A stretch of DNA of 64,000 nucleotides from Sinorhizobium terangae (GCF_029714365.1 NZ_CP121660.1:682001-746000), one strand, 5' to 3'. Positions 1 through 10,800 are shown, numbered from the stretch's first letter. Made by a program: numbers and translations. Notes: a model not told the origin generated them from the sequence alone.

Positions 1-419
1 TCATGCCCGCCGTCGGCATAATCACGATCTGGTGGACCGCAGGATTTTCCATATTGTTGTTTCTCGCCGGATTGCGAACCATCCCGACGGAAATCTACGA
101 GGCTGCGGCCTTAGACAACGCCGGCAGATGGTCGACCTTCCGCCGCATTACTTGGCCTTTGATGTGGCCAATCACCGCGCTCGTACTGACCATCCAGTTG
201 ATTTCGCAGCTCAAGATTTTTGACCAAGTCTACCTCTTCTCAGTCGGCGGACGACCGAACGACAACGTGGTCCTGGTCTATTATGTCTTTCAGCGAGCGT
301 TCCAATCGGATCAGGGAGGCAGGGCGGCAGCCGTCGCGGTGGTCCTATTTGTGATCGTCATTGTCGTGTCTGTTTTGAATTTTCAGCTGACACGCCTTTC
401 GGGAGGGCGGGACCGATGA
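1..419 (+). CDS. ABC sugar importer permease, MalF/UgpA type (5' truncated)
   Basis: This is the C-terminal half of an inner-membrane permease for carbohydrate uptake; the gene starts before the window. About 138 residues are visible against roughly 290 for the family. The cytoplasmic EAA loop that docks on the ATPase is present (EIYEAAALDNAG, then a conserved P about 15 residues on), followed by two hydrophobic membrane segments. The stop overlaps the start of the next permease in an ATGA, so the two are translationally coupled. The binding protein is presumably upstream, outside the window. The substrate cannot be read from the sequence. The ATG at position 3 is internal to the protein and is not a start. 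Confidence 0.9.
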   Translation, partial: MPAVGIITIWWTAGFSILLFLAGLRTIPTEIYEAAALDNAGRWSTFRRITWPLMWPITALVLTIQLISQLKIFDQVYLFSVGGRPNDNVVLVYYVFQRAFQSDQGGRAAAVAVVLFVIVIVVSVLNFQLTRLSGGRDR

Positions 420-1258
420 CCGCGACAACAGCGCGCCGACTTAACGCCATCGGCCTCATTATCACTGTCATAACCGTCATCTGCGCCATCGTCTGGGCGT
501 TTCCCCTCTACTGGGCTGTGGTTTCGTCACTGAAACCTGAGCACGAAGTCGTCAGGCCCTATATCGAGCTCTGGCCCGAGACTTTTACCATTTCGCATTA
601 TGTATTCGCCTTGACTCAGACAGAGATCGGGCGGTGGTATGTCAATTCCATTCTCACGGCGATAGCCGTCACGGTGCTAACTGTCAGTTCGTCACTGTTC
701 TGCGGCTACGCCATCTCGCAGCTGAGCTTTCCGCTTCGGAATGTCTTGTGGTGGCTAATCTTGGCGAGCTTCATGGTCCCCATGCAGACCCTGATCGTGA
801 ATCACTTCGAATTGGTGGCCGGTCTTGGCCTAATCAATACCTGGAGTGGGATCGTGCTCCCGCAGCTCATTCATCCCGTCATCATCATCGTCTACAAGCA
901 ATTCTTTGACGGCGTGCCGAAGGATTTTCGCGAGGCGGCGGTTATGGACAATGCGTCTGAATGGCGGATTTTAACCAAGGTCTATATTCCTATGAACTGG
1001 GGTGTGACAACGGCGCTCTCGATCGTCTGCTTCATCTGGTCCTGGAACTCGTTCTTGTGGCCATTCCTTGCGGTGACCAGGACCGACATGATGACGATTA
1101 CTGTGGGGATCACGCAGGTGAACGATGCCTTCGGGGTCTATTATGCAAGGCAGCTTACTGCGGCGGTTCTCGCCGGCCTGCCCGTGGCGATGGCTTACCT
1201 AATCTTTCAGCGGCGCGTCACTGAAGCGATCACGCTGTCAGCGGGTATTAAAGGCTAG
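416..1258 (+). CDS. ABC sugar importer permease, MalG/UgpE type
   Basis: Second inner-membrane permease of the same carbohydrate importer, 280 residues, the usual family length. An N-terminal membrane segment (about residues 13-35) is followed by five more hydrophobic stretches, with the EAA loop near residues 170-193 (FREAAVMDNASEW). The start is fixed by the 4-base ATGA overlap with the preceding permease. The C-terminus ends in the typical GIKG-like tail of MalG-type subunits. The gene converges on the ATPase gene 75 bases downstream, an unusual split of one transport system over two strands. Confidence 0.93.
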   Translation: MTATTARRLNAIGLIITVITVICAIVWAFPLYWAVVSSLKPEHEVVRPYIELWPETFTISHYVFALTQTEIGRWYVNSILTAIAVTVLTVSSSLFCGYAISQLSFPLRNVLWWLILASFMVPMQTLIVNHFELVAGLGLINTWSGIVLPQLIHPVIIIVYKQFFDGVPKDFREAAVMDNASEWRILTKVYIPMNWGVTTALSIVCFIWSWNSFLWPFLAVTRTDMMTITVGITQVNDAFGVYYARQLTAAVLAGLPVAMAYLIFQRRVTEAITLSAGIKG

Positions 1259-1286
1259 ATTGTTACTCTCCGGCTGGCGCCTGCAC

Positions 1287-1314
1287 GGACCTCCGAATTG
1301 GTGATTGGAGGTCC
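1287..1314. terminator. hairpin between convergent genes
   Basis: An 8-bp perfect inverted repeat (GGACCTCC / GGAGGTCC, 12-nt loop) lies between the stop codons of two convergent genes. It could act as a bidirectional terminator. There is no strong T-run on either side. Confidence 0.5.
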
Positions 1315-1333
1315 GCTGCTATTTGGACGCGTA

Positions 1334-2419
1334 TCAGATTGCTTGATAGGATTTCCCGTCGGCATCAAAGAGGTGAACGGCCAGAGGGTCGAGTCCCACG
1401 CGCACGCGATCTCCCGGACGGACCTCGGAACGCCCCGCATCCTGAGCGATAAGCTGTGAACCGTCCTCGAGCGTGCAATATGCCAGCGTCCGCTCGCCAA
1501 GTTGCTCGACGACGCCAACCTGTGCTTCGATCGAGGGACGAGAGGGATCGATTTCGCCAGTCATGATCCGGACCGACTCTGGCCGTATGCCAAGATCGAA
1601 CCTGCCTGGCGCGGGCACAGGGGCCTCAATCTCGAGCTCGAACCCGTTCCCGAACCTGATGGGTGTCCGCCCTGGACGGATGACATCGACCGAAAGAAAA
1701 TTCATTCCTGGGCTTCCGATGAAACCTGCGACGAAGCGGGACGCGGGTTTGAGGTAAACCTCCATTGGCGTCCCGATCTGCTCAATCTTGCATTGGTTGA
1801 GCACCACGATCCGATCTGCCAGCGTCATCGCCTCCGTCTGGTCGTGCGTGACATAGATCATCGTAGACTTCATCCGCTGGTGAAGTTGCGCCAGCTCGAC
1901 GCGGGTCCTCACGCGCAGGGCGGCATCGAGGTTCGACAGAGGTTCGTCGAAAAGGAACGCCTTTGGCTCCTTCACGATCGCACGCCCTATGGCTACGCGC
2001 TGCCTTTGGCCACCAGATAGCTGCGCGGGTTTGCGAGAAAGCAGGTTTTCCATCTCGAGCATTCGCGCCGCCATCAAGACCCGCGTCTCGATCTCCGCCG
2101 CCGGAAGCCCGATGTTCTCAAGCCCGAACGCCATGTTGTCCCGCACCGACATGTGCGGATAAAGCGCGTAGTTCTGGAAAACCATCGCTACGTTGCGATG
2201 GCCGGGCGGCAGCGCTTCGCTGCGTATGCCGCCGATCGTCAGAGAGCCGGAGTCGATTGTCTCCAGACCGGCGATCATCCGAAGAAGCGTTGATTTTCCC
2301 GACCCCGATGGTCCCAGAAACACCATCAGTTCGCCGGCGTTTACCGTCAGGGATATGTTGCTGATTACCGATACCGAGCCGAAGCTCTTGGAAACGTTCT
2401 CCAGACGAATTTCCGCCAT
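1334..2419 (-). CDS. ABC sugar importer ATPase, UgpC/MalK type
   Basis: ATPase that energises a carbohydrate importer; 361 residues, the MalK/UgpC length including the C-terminal regulatory TOBE-like domain. Walker A is GPSGSGKST near residues 36-44. The Q-loop, the signature LSGGQRQRV, Walker B ([11 protein letters not shown]) and the switch His (THDQTEA) all follow in order. It is convergent with the two permeases at the window start and is their likely partner, since CUT1 systems need one such ATPase. It could also serve other importers. There is no gene upstream for 660 bases, so it probably has its own promoter. Confidence 0.93.
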   Translation of the reverse strand: MAEIRLENVSKSFGSVSVISNISLTVNAGELMVFLGPSGSGKSTLLRMIAGLETIDSGSLTIGGIRSEALPPGHRNVAMVFQNYALYPHMSVRDNMAFGLENIGLPAAEIETRVLMAARMLEMENLLSRKPAQLSGGQRQRVAIGRAIVKEPKAFLFDEPLSNLDAALRVRTRVELAQLHQRMKSTMIYVTHDQTEAMTLADRIVVLNQCKIEQIGTPMEVYLKPASRFVAGFIGSPGMNFLSVDVIRPGRTPIRFGNGFELEIEAPVPAPGRFDLGIRPESVRIMTGEIDPSRPSIEAQVGVVEQLGERTLAYCTLEDGSQLIAQDAGRSEVRPGDRVRVGLDPLAVHLFDADGKSYQAI

Positions 2420-3083
2420 GTAATCCTCCCAATGTTTGCATCATTCTTTTCGGTATGTATCGGAAGTCAAGATATCGCCTCCAACAACCGCCGAGCAGCG
2501 AGCACAAATGTGGGACCAACATAAGGGAGAACACGCTCGGCCGATGTCTCCTGTTGGGGTTCCCGGCGTGGCCGCTGGCTAAGCGTATCGACGGCTTTTA
2601 TGAGCTTGAGCAGGTGGTGTGGACGACCGATGACGGCGCAAACCTGCCGTCCCGCGCAACGAATTGACAGTCCGCTTCGGGCTCTAAGCGGTCTTTGCCC
2701 CATTGATATCAGACGGCAGCACTGGGTCGAAACGCGTCGATCGCAGCTTCCGAGGGTAAGGTCTGGAAGTGGTGCAAACCTGCACCTCGGCGGCATGTAT
2801 GCATTCCGCTTCTGGGATACCACCGTGCTCTGCTCAGTGTCCGACTTGAAGGCGCACAGCGGTCGTTCGTGAATCGTGGCTGGAAAGTCGTTTTCGGGGT
2901 GGTGACCGGTCGTCTGCTGCGGTTAGCGCGAATGGCCGAGATGCGGACTTTTGGGACGTTCATTCAACCGACGCTTCGACCCTAAGCCGATATCCGTCGA
3001 TAGCACTCGGAATTTCCGGTTTTGCCGCGCAAAGCAACCGTCACCGTGTGACGCGCGAGCGACCGCTCCCCACCGGACAGTAA
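2420..3083. other. 660-base non-coding stretch
   Basis: Upstream of the ATPase gene and downstream of the histidine kinase gene. Short frames occur on both strands, but none has a credible start site, ribosome site or recognisable protein. It may hold the ATPase promoter; I could not assign one. Confidence 0.5.
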
Positions 3084-4403
3084 TTATTCAGCGGAAGGCC
3101 GGCGGTTTGCCGGCATCGTGCGCAGAACAGCATCTGCCTCTGTGATCGGCAGAATCATCTTCATACGCAAACCGCTACCGGAGATCCGCGATGCGTCAAT
3201 CCTGCCCCCATGCCGCTCGAATGCCTGCTTGGTGATCGACAGACCCAGACCGAACCCGGCAGCGTCGGCCGGGGTATCGGCAAACCTCCGGAAGGGATGA
3301 AAGATGGATTCGAGCGCGCTGTCTGGAACTCCGGGGCCTTCGTCTTCGACGATAAGCTCGAAACTATACGACGTTCTTCGGCTCGACACGCGGACCACCG
3401 ATCCGGGCGGGGAGTATTTCACTGCGTTCCGCACGACATTCTCCACCGCTCGATAAATCAGCTCGCCATCTACTGACGTCACGAACGACTCTTCTCCGTC
3501 GTATTCGACCGCGACCTGGTTCGACGCTCCCTCGAAGGTGCTGTCGTCCACTATCTCGCGAACGAGGTCGATCAGATCAAGTCTCTGTCGGTTCAAAGGC
3601 TGGTCCGCCGCCGCCGCAAGCTTGGCAAGCGTCAGGATCTCGCCGACAAGATCGTCCATACGTTGAATTTCCCGCTCCAGCCGTTCCAGCATGTCGTTGA
3701 GCCGGGCTGGGTTCTGGCGAAGCACCCCTAGACCAGCCTGCAGACGCGAGAGAGGCGACCGGAGTTCATGGGAGACGTCGTGAAACAGGCGCTGCTGAAC
3801 CTCCTGAAACTCCTGCAAACGAGAAGCCGTGGCATCAAAGTCATGAGCAAGGGCAGCCACCTCGTCACGCTTGCGGTCGACCTCTTCACCGATCCGCGCA
3901 CCGAAGTTGCCGCGAGCGAGTTCCCCCAGTCCTTGCCGAAGCTGTTCGACCGGCCCTGTGAAGTAGTTCGCCAGCCAGAACGCGGCGCCGGCCGCGGCCA
4001 AAAGGGCGGAAGCCCACGGCATGAGTTTGGGCCACTGTCGCCAAATGTAGGCATCGTCCGGGACTGCCGTGACTTCATAGCATTTGCCCGAGTTCACGAC
4101 GCGCCGGACAAGCGTGTCGCTGACGGATACCGCGCATTCAAGCGGTGCGCCGACCGCCTTCACGCTCAGGCGGATCGAAGGATCCGCATTTGCGAACGCC
4201 GATATGACGTCTTGCACGGCAAGCATGCCTTGGCGAGCGAGCAGGTCCGAAGCCGTGTCCAGGGCAAAGCTTGTGGTTCGCTCCTGGACCTCTTCGGCAA
4301 ACGGCGTGAGCGGCAGGAAGCTGAGTATGGCGAAGACCAGCGCGATGGATCCAGCTACGCACAGCCACACCATCACGAACATCTTTCTCCGAAGCCTCTG
4401 CAT
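3084..4403 (-). CDS. sensor histidine kinase, CpxA/EnvZ-like
   Basis: Membrane sensor kinase of 439 residues that phosphorylates the response regulator encoded just upstream. TM1 is about residues 8-31, a periplasmic domain about 32-126, TM2 about 128-148. A HAMP linker follows, then HisKA with the phospho-acceptor His at about 212 (HDVSHELRSPL). The HATPase domain has an N box (ENVVRNAVKYS), G1 (DEGPGVPD) and G2 (GFGLGLS). The periplasmic domain has two cysteines (about C90 and C108), which could form a disulfide or bind metal. Its start overlaps the regulator stop by one base (TGATG), so the two are coupled. The neighbouring divergent RND efflux operon suggests it senses envelope stress or a toxic compound. 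Confidence 0.93.
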   Translation of the reverse strand: MQRLRRKMFVMVWLCVAGSIALVFAILSFLPLTPFAEEVQERTTSFALDTASDLLARQGMLAVQDVISAFANADPSIRLSVKAVGAPLECAVSVSDTLVRRVVNSGKCYEVTAVPDDAYIWRQWPKLMPWASALLAAAGAAFWLANYFTGPVEQLRQGLGELARGNFGARIGEEVDRKRDEVAALAHDFDATASRLQEFQEVQQRLFHDVSHELRSPLSRLQAGLGVLRQNPARLNDMLERLEREIQRMDDLVGEILTLAKLAAAADQPLNRQRLDLIDLVREIVDDSTFEGASNQVAVEYDGEESFVTSVDGELIYRAVENVVRNAVKYSPPGSVVRVSSRRTSYSFELIVEDEGPGVPDSALESIFHPFRRFADTPADAAGFGLGLSITKQAFERHGGRIDASRISGSGLRMKMILPITEADAVLRTMPANRRPSAE

Positions 4404-5092
4404 CAGCCGTCCCGCAGCAATTGGTAGCCCTGACCGCGGACCGACTGGATCCAGGAGGAGCCGTCATCCCGCAACCCGAGTTTTTGCCGGACGCTGCTTA
4501 TGTGGACGTCGATCCGCCGGTCGAATGGCGTCAAGCCGCGCCCGAAAGCCCACCGGGATATCTCTTCCTTTGGAACGAGCTGCCCAGCGCTGCGCGCGAG
4601 GACTTCGAGGATCGAGAACTCCGTGCCGGTCACCTCCAGGTGCCGACCTTTCCAGATCGCCGCACGCGTCGCGGGGTTGAGGGTAAGCCCGCCCGCCTGC
4701 AGTGTCTCGCTCTCGTCTGTCGTCTTGCCGGTCGTCCGCCGGAGTATCGCCCGGATTCTCGCGACCAGCTCGCCCGGCGAGCAGGGCTTCGAGACATAGT
4801 CATCAGCCCCGAGATTGAGCCCGGAGATGCGGTCGACATCGTCGCCCTTCGCTGTCAGCATCAGCACCGGGATGTCGCCCAGACGGCGGATGCGCTGCAG
4901 CGCGTCGATGCCGTTCATCCGCGGCATCATTACGTCCAGGACGATGATGTCGACTCCCTGACCGGCAGCGGCGCTTGCGATCCCCTGCCGTGCGTCGTCC
5001 GTCGTTTCGACGTCGAAGCCCTCCTCGGTGAGGTATTCGCTCAGCAGCGTCGTCAGTTCCGTGTCATCGTCGATCAGAAGTACTTTCGGCAT
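4403..5092 (-). CDS. OmpR-family response regulator
   Basis: DNA-binding response regulator of 229 residues. The receiver domain has the acidic pair D8/D9, phospho-acceptor D53 (VLDVMMP), T80 and K102 (SKPCSP). A C-terminal winged helix of the OmpR type binds DNA. I chose the ATG at 5092 (MPKVLLIDDD); a TTG six bases upstream is possible but has no better ribosome site. It is the first gene of a two-gene operon with the kinase. The divergent RND operon is the obvious target, and phased direct repeats lie between them. Confidence 0.93.
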   Translation of the reverse strand: MPKVLLIDDDTELTTLLSEYLTEEGFDVETTDDARQGIASAAAGQGVDIIVLDVMMPRMNGIDALQRIRRLGDIPVLMLTAKGDDVDRISGLNLGADDYVSKPCSPGELVARIRAILRRTTGKTTDESETLQAGGLTLNPATRAAIWKGRHLEVTGTEFSILEVLARSAGQLVPKEEISRWAFGRGLTPFDRRIDVHISSVRQKLGLRDDGSSWIQSVRGQGYQLLRDG

Positions 5093-5162
5093 GGGCAATC
5101 CCGGTTCACCATTCCCGTGAGCAATACAACGGCAGCAGCAGATCGGGGCAATTTTTACATAA

Positions 5163-5189
5163 CTTTACGCTTCCTTAACCGCACTTAAC
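5163..5189. promoter_or_regulatory. tandem CTTWAC repeats, candidate response-regulator box
   Basis: Three hexamers, CTTTAC (5163), CTTAAC (5174) and CTTAAC (5184), sit 11 and 10 bases apart in the gap between the divergent two-component and RND operons. Direct repeats at about one helical turn are typical of OmpR-family binding sites. The function is inferred. Confidence 0.45.
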
Positions 5190-5238
5190 ACCCCGACCTC
5201 TATCAACGGCTCTGACATTGGAGACGGCGGAGCACACG

Positions 5239-6720
5239 TTGAAGAGCCATATCAAGCGCAAATTGAAACTGGTCAGCCTTGTCTGCCTTGCCGGGAGTTT
5301 GAGCGGTTGCGTCGTCGGGCCGGACTACGTGAAACCGTCGATCGCGATGCCGGCCTCCTGGAAAACAAAAGGAAAGCACGTCCACGAAGCTCCTCCCGAG
5401 CTGGCGGAGTGGTGGAAGCAGTTCCATGACCCGGTCCTCAACGGACTCGTGACGGAGGCCGTCCACTCGAACCTGGATGTCGCGACGGCGAAGGCAAAGA
5501 TCCGGCAGGCCCGGGCATCGCTCCAGCAAGAAAGGGGTACACTGTTTCCCTCGCTTTCCGAGGCGTCGTCGGCAACCCGCAACAAGGGGACCACGACAGG
5601 TACGGAGCCCACGGTCTATTCGCAGTACCAGGCTGGCTTCGATGCAAGCTGGGAGATCGATCTTTTCGGCGGAGCAAGGCGCGCAGTGGAGGCGGCTGTC
5701 TACGCCGAGCAATCTTCGGAAGAAGAATTGCGCGACACGCTCGTGACTCTGATAGGCGACGTCGCCACCTATTACGTCCAGGCTCGCGAGTACCAGCAGC
5801 TTGTGGCACTCGCCCAACGTTCGGCAAAATCCCAGCGCGAAACCGCCGTCCTCACGACGCAGCAAGTCGCAGTCGGACTGGCGTCCCGGGTCGATGTCTC
5901 CAAGGCGGAGGCGCAGGCGGCGTCGACCCAGGCCGACGTGCCGTCCTATCAGATCAGCTATGCCAAGGCCGTAAACCGCCTTGCTGTCCTGCTTGGCCGA
6001 TCGGCACTTGATCTCGATGCGCAGTTCCGTAGCGCAGAGCCGATCCCGTCGCCGCCGCGCAAGATGAAGGTGGGAATTCCGGCGGATATCTTGAACACCC
6101 GGCCGGATATCCGATCGGCTGAGCGTCAGCTTGCCCAGGCAACCGCGAAAGTCGGACAGGCAGAAGCGAACCGATACCCTTCGGTCAGCCTAACGGGCGC
6201 GATCGACACCTCAGCGGCGAGCATCAGCGATCTCGGCAAGAAGTCGACCATCGGCTGGTCTTTCGGGCCCAGCCTGACCGTTCCGATCTTTCAGGGCGGA
6301 CAGTTGAAGGCCGCGGTAGGTGTCGCCAAGGCGGAACGAGACCAGCACTTCTTCATCTATCAGTCGACCGTTCTGAACGCCCTCGAGGACGTGCAAAATG
6401 CGATCGTCTCGCTCAACAAGTCGCGAGCCCGAGCCGCCTCGCTCGCAGAATCCGTATCCGGTTATAGACTGGCGGCGAAGTATTCGCGCGACCTGTTAGC
6501 CGCCGGTGAGAGCGACCTCTTCGACGTCCTCGATGCCGACCGCTCCCTCTACTCCGCCCAGGAGCAGTTGATCCAGGCGAATGCGGACATCGCGACAAAC
6601 TACGTGTCCCTCAACAAGGCCCTTGGCGGCGGCTGGAGCGGCCCCATCGACGTGACCGTGCCCAGGGTCGAAGACGGCTTCGTCGGCCCGCATCTCGCAA
6701 TGCGGAAGACTGGACGATAA
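5239..6720 (+). CDS. RND efflux outer-membrane factor, NodT family lipoprotein
   Basis: Outer-membrane channel of a tripartite efflux pump, about 493 residues. The N-terminus has a lipoprotein signal: basic KSHIKRKLK, hydrophobic core, then the lipobox LSGC. Mature protein begins CVVGPDYVKP, typical of NodT/OprM. Two OEP repeats follow, with the conserved RPDIRSAERQLAQA segment in the second half. I chose TTG at 5239 because GGAG lies 7 bases upstream; a longer TTG start at 5218 lacks a ribosome site. It is the first gene of the RND operon, 37 bases before the adaptor. Confidence 0.9.
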   Translation: MKSHIKRKLKLVSLVCLAGSLSGCVVGPDYVKPSIAMPASWKTKGKHVHEAPPELAEWWKQFHDPVLNGLVTEAVHSNLDVATAKAKIRQARASLQQERGTLFPSLSEASSATRNKGTTTGTEPTVYSQYQAGFDASWEIDLFGGARRAVEAAVYAEQSSEEELRDTLVTLIGDVATYYVQAREYQQLVALAQRSAKSQRETAVLTTQQVAVGLASRVDVSKAEAQAASTQADVPSYQISYAKAVNRLAVLLGRSALDLDAQFRSAEPIPSPPRKMKVGIPADILNTRPDIRSAERQLAQATAKVGQAEANRYPSVSLTGAIDTSAASISDLGKKSTIGWSFGPSLTVPIFQGGQLKAAVGVAKAERDQHFFIYQSTVLNALEDVQNAIVSLNKSRARAASLAESVSGYRLAAKYSRDLLAAGESDLFDVLDADRSLYSAQEQLIQANADIATNYVSLNKALGGGWSGPIDVTVPRVEDGFVGPHLAMRKTGR

Positions 6721-6757
6721 GCCGACCTCCACGCCCAACCTATCGAGGGAACCAAGA

Positions 6758-7828
6758 ATGAAGAACATTGCAATATTCGCAGGCACCCTCGCGACGTGCC
6801 TTCTTCTCGCCCGCGGGCCGGCGGCGGCACAGGAGGAAACACAGGCGCCTGCGCTTACCGTGTCCCTGGTGGAGCCGGCAAAGGAGCAGTGGCCCGAAAC
6901 CATTCCGGTCAGTGGGTGGCTGAAGCCTTGGCACGAGGCCACCATCGCCTCCGAAACCAGTGGATTGCGCATCAAGGAGGTTCTGGTCGATGTGGGATCT
7001 GTCGTGAAAAAGGGAGACGTCCTCGTGCGGCTTGATCAGGCTGGCGTCCTTGCTGACCTGAAAAAGCAGGAGGCGGCGGTGGAAACCGGGAAGGCAAATC
7101 TTGAGAAGGCAACGTCCGAGGCTAAGCGTGCGCGCGACATCGCCTCCGGAGTGTTGTCCGACCAAAAAAGGGTCGAGTACTTCAACACCGAGAGGACGGC
7201 GCAAGCCGCCCTCGCGTCCGAAGAGGCCGCTCTCGAAGGCCAGCGGATCAAGGTCTCGCAGACAACTATCACCGCCGTGGATGACGGGATCATCACGTCA
7301 CGGTCGGCATCTCTCGGCGCGGTCGTGTCGACTGGTACCGAACTTTTCCGGCTGACGCGCCAGCAGCGCATTGAATGGCAGGCCGAAGTCCCGGCGCTGA
7401 GCCTTCTGAGGGTCGAACCGGGGCAAGCGGCCGAGATCGACGCGCCGGACGGGCGCACGTTCAAGGGTATGGTGCGGCTTGTCGCGCCGACGATCAGCGA
7501 CGAGACGGGGAGAGCGATCGTCTACGTGCAGCTCCCAGAGGAACCGAAGCCTCGCGCCGGCCTCTACGTGTCCGGACGCATTGACATCACGGCGAGCAAA
7601 GCCCTTACGGTTCCGGAATCGTCCATCGTTTACCGCGACGGCCTCGCTTACGTGTTCGTGATCGACGAGGAAAGCAGGGCGCACCGCGTGCGGGTGAAGG
7701 TCGGCCGACGCAGGTCCGACCGGGTGGAAGTATCCGAGGGCCTGGCAGGTGGGGAGAGGGTTGTGCAGGCGGGCGGCGCCTTTCTGTCTGAGAACGCGCT
7801 GGTCAAGATCGAGGAGGCTGCGCGATGA
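6758..7828 (+). CDS. RND efflux periplasmic adaptor (membrane fusion protein)
   Basis: Periplasmic adaptor linking pump and outer-membrane channel, 356 residues. An N-terminal signal peptide ends near AAAQ. A split barrel-sandwich (lipoyl-like) domain flanks an alpha-hairpin: the first half reads ATIASETSGLRIKEV with the GDVLVRLD turn, the second is TITAVDDGIITSR. Beta-barrel and membrane-proximal domains follow. A ribosome site (AGGGA) precedes the start. The stop overlaps the pump start in an ATGA, indicating coupled translation. Confidence 0.93.
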   Translation: MKNIAIFAGTLATCLLLARGPAAAQEETQAPALTVSLVEPAKEQWPETIPVSGWLKPWHEATIASETSGLRIKEVLVDVGSVVKKGDVLVRLDQAGVLADLKKQEAAVETGKANLEKATSEAKRARDIASGVLSDQKRVEYFNTERTAQAALASEEAALEGQRIKVSQTTITAVDDGIITSRSASLGAVVSTGTELFRLTRQQRIEWQAEVPALSLLRVEPGQAAEIDAPDGRTFKGMVRLVAPTISDETGRAIVYVQLPEEPKPRAGLYVSGRIDITASKALTVPESSIVYRDGLAYVFVIDEESRAHRVRVKVGRRRSDRVEVSEGLAGGERVVQAGGAFLSENALVKIEEAAR

Positions 7829-10800
7829 ATATCTCTACTTGGTCGATCCGAAATCCCGTTCCAGTCGTCCTTCTGTTTGCTCTCCTGACTGTCTGCGGAC
7901 TGCTCGCTTTCTTGCGCCTTCAGGTGCAGGACTTTCCCGACATGGATCTGCCGACCATAAAAATCGTCGGCACCCTGGAAGGCGCAGCTCCAACGCAGCT
8001 CGAAACAGAGGTGGCGCGCAAGATCGAGGACAAGCTCGCGTCGCTGAGCCTGCTCGACCACATCACGACGACGATCACCGACGGCAACGTCACGATCAGC
8101 GTGTCGTTCAAACTCGAGAAGAATAGTGAGGCGGCCCTCAACGAGGTCCGCAACGCAGTTGACAGCGCCAAAAGTGAGCTTCCATCCGCGATGGATACTC
8201 CGACCGTCTCCAAGGTGACGGTGCAGTCGTCCGTCCTTCTCGCCTTCGCGGTACGGTCAGACAAACTCGACGAGGCGGAGTTGTCGTGGTTCGTCGATAA
8301 CGACATGACCAAGGCGCTGTTGTCAGGTGGAGGCGTCGGACAGGTAACGCGCATCGGCGGCGTGGACCGCGAGGCGCATGTCGACCTGAGGCCGGACGTA
8401 CTGACAAGCCTCGGGATCACGGCCGCCGACATCTCTTCCAAGATCAAGTCGGTTCAATCCGACATATCGGGAGGTCGGGGCGACATCGGTGCCCTGCGGC
8501 AAACCGTCCGCGTGATGGGTGCCGTACCTTCGGTCGATGACCTCGCATCCCTCGCTATCCCGCTCTCCAACGGGCAGAACGTGAGGCTGGACGACGTAGC
8601 GACCGTCACCGATAGCTATGCGGACCGCTCGTCCATCGCCTACCTCGACGGAAAGCCGGCCATAGCCGTCCAGATCTACCGTTTGAACGGTTTCTCGGAC
8701 ACCGCGGTAGCGGACGAAATCCAGGCGAAGATGCGGGAATTCGCGGCGGCGAATCCGGAGGTCCAGATCGTCGACGCCTACACGACCGTCAAGCCGATCA
8801 TCGAGAACTACGACGGTTCGATGCACATGCTCTACGAAGGCGCTTTCCTCGCGGTCGTCGTCGTCTGGGCATTTCTACGGGACTGGCGGGCGACTTTTCT
8901 CTCTGCTATCGCCCTCCCGCTATCGGTAATCCCGACATTCCTCGTGATGTATCTCGCAGACTTCAGCCTGAACACGGTGACGTTGCTTGCACTGTCGCTG
9001 GTCGTCGGCATTCTGGTAGATGATGCGATCGTCGAGATAGAAAACATCGAACGACATCTCGGAATGGGCAAGACCGCCAGAGACGCCGCCATGGAGGCGG
9101 CCGACGAAATTGGGCTTGCCGTGATCGCGACAACCTTCACCCTCGTCGCCGTCTTCTTACCGACAGCATTCATGGGCGGCGTTCCCGGCCTCGTTTTCCG
9201 ACAGTTCGGTGTGACGGCGGCGGCTGCCGTGCTCGCCTCCCTTCTCGTCGCCCGCTTCATCACCCCCATGATGGCGGCATATCTCATGAAGGCGCATCCG
9301 AAAGAGGAAAAGGACGGCTGGGTGATGAGAACGTATCTGTCCGTCGTCAAGGCATGCCTCAGGCACCGGCTCATCACTATGCTCGCGACGAGCGCCCTGC
9401 TTGTCGCATCGCTGATGGCCATACCCTTTCTCAAGACAGGGTTCCTTCCGGCCTCGGATAATTCTCAGACCCAGGTGAATCTGACGCTTTCGCCGGGCAG
9501 CACGCTGGAGATGACCGACACCACGTCCCGACGCGCGGCCGAGATCATATCAAAGTTGCCGGATGTCACCGGCGTGTACGTTTCCGTCGGCTCGTCCTCT
9601 TCGGGAAGCGGCCCTGATTCCTCGACGACTAGCGACATCACAAAGGCGACGGTCGTGGTCAACCTGACCGACATGAGCGATCGAGACCGCAAGCAGACAG
9701 AGATCGAGCGGGACATACGCAATGCCCTCTCTGTCCTGCCCGGCGCCACGGTCGAAGTCGGAAGCGGCGGCAACGGCACGAAGCTCGAGATCACGATTGC
9801 CGGCGATGATGCCGACGCTCTGGATCGCGCTGCGAGTTCGTTGGAGGATCAGTTGAGGACGCTGAACGGTGTCGGTGCGGTGACCTCCAGCGCGTCCCTG
9901 CAGGCGCCGGAAGTTCAGATCAAGCCAGACTTCCCCAAAGCGGCCGCCTTGGGCGTAACGTCCGAGGCGATTGCGGAGGCAGTTCGTGTTTCCACCAATG
10001 GCGACTACTCGAACTCAATGGCCAAGCTCAATCTACCGCAGCGCCAGATCGACGTCCGTGTTCGTCTTGATCCAAAGTCACGGACCGACATTGACGCCAT
10101 CTCTCGAATCCAGGTGTCCGGTGCCAAAGGAAAGGTGTCTTTGGGGACCATCGCCGACATATCGATTGGCGGCAGTCCTTCGGAAATCAACCGCATCGAT
10201 CGCGCCCGCAACGTCACCCTCTCCGTCGAACTCAACGGCCGCATCCTTGGTGACGTGAACCGGGAGGCGCAGGCGCTTTCAGCGCTTCGCCAGTTGCCCC
10301 CGGGGGTTTATCAGGTCCAGCAGGGCGAACTGCAGCAGAGTTCCGAACTCTTCGAGAGCTTTGCAATAGCAATGGCAATCGGCGTGTTCTGCGTCTACGC
10401 GGTCCTTGTCCTTCTATTCCACGATTTCCTTCAGCCCGTCACTATCCTGATGGCGCTTCCATTGGCACTCGGAGGCGCACTCGTTCCACTGCTGGTCACG
10501 GGCATGAGCTTCTCCATGCCGGCGGTGATCGGCCTGATTCTGCTCATGGGTATCGTGACCAAGAATTCGATCTTGCTCGTCGAGTACGCGATCATGTCGA
10601 GGCGGCAAGGTGTGCCGCGGTTCGACGCACTCGTTGACGCATGCCACAAGCGCGCAAGGCCGATTATCATGACGACGATTGCGATGGGCGCAGGAATGAT
10701 CCCTGTGGCGTTGAGCCTGACCGGCGGCGATCCCAGCTTCCGACAGCCAATGGCGATCGTTGTGATCGGCGGGCTACTTACGTCAACCTTCCTCAGCCTA

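Noticed and set aside
2467..2963. Overlapping small frames in the gap upstream of the first ATPase gene
   Set aside because: Several frames on both strands overlap with no credible ribosome site or domain.
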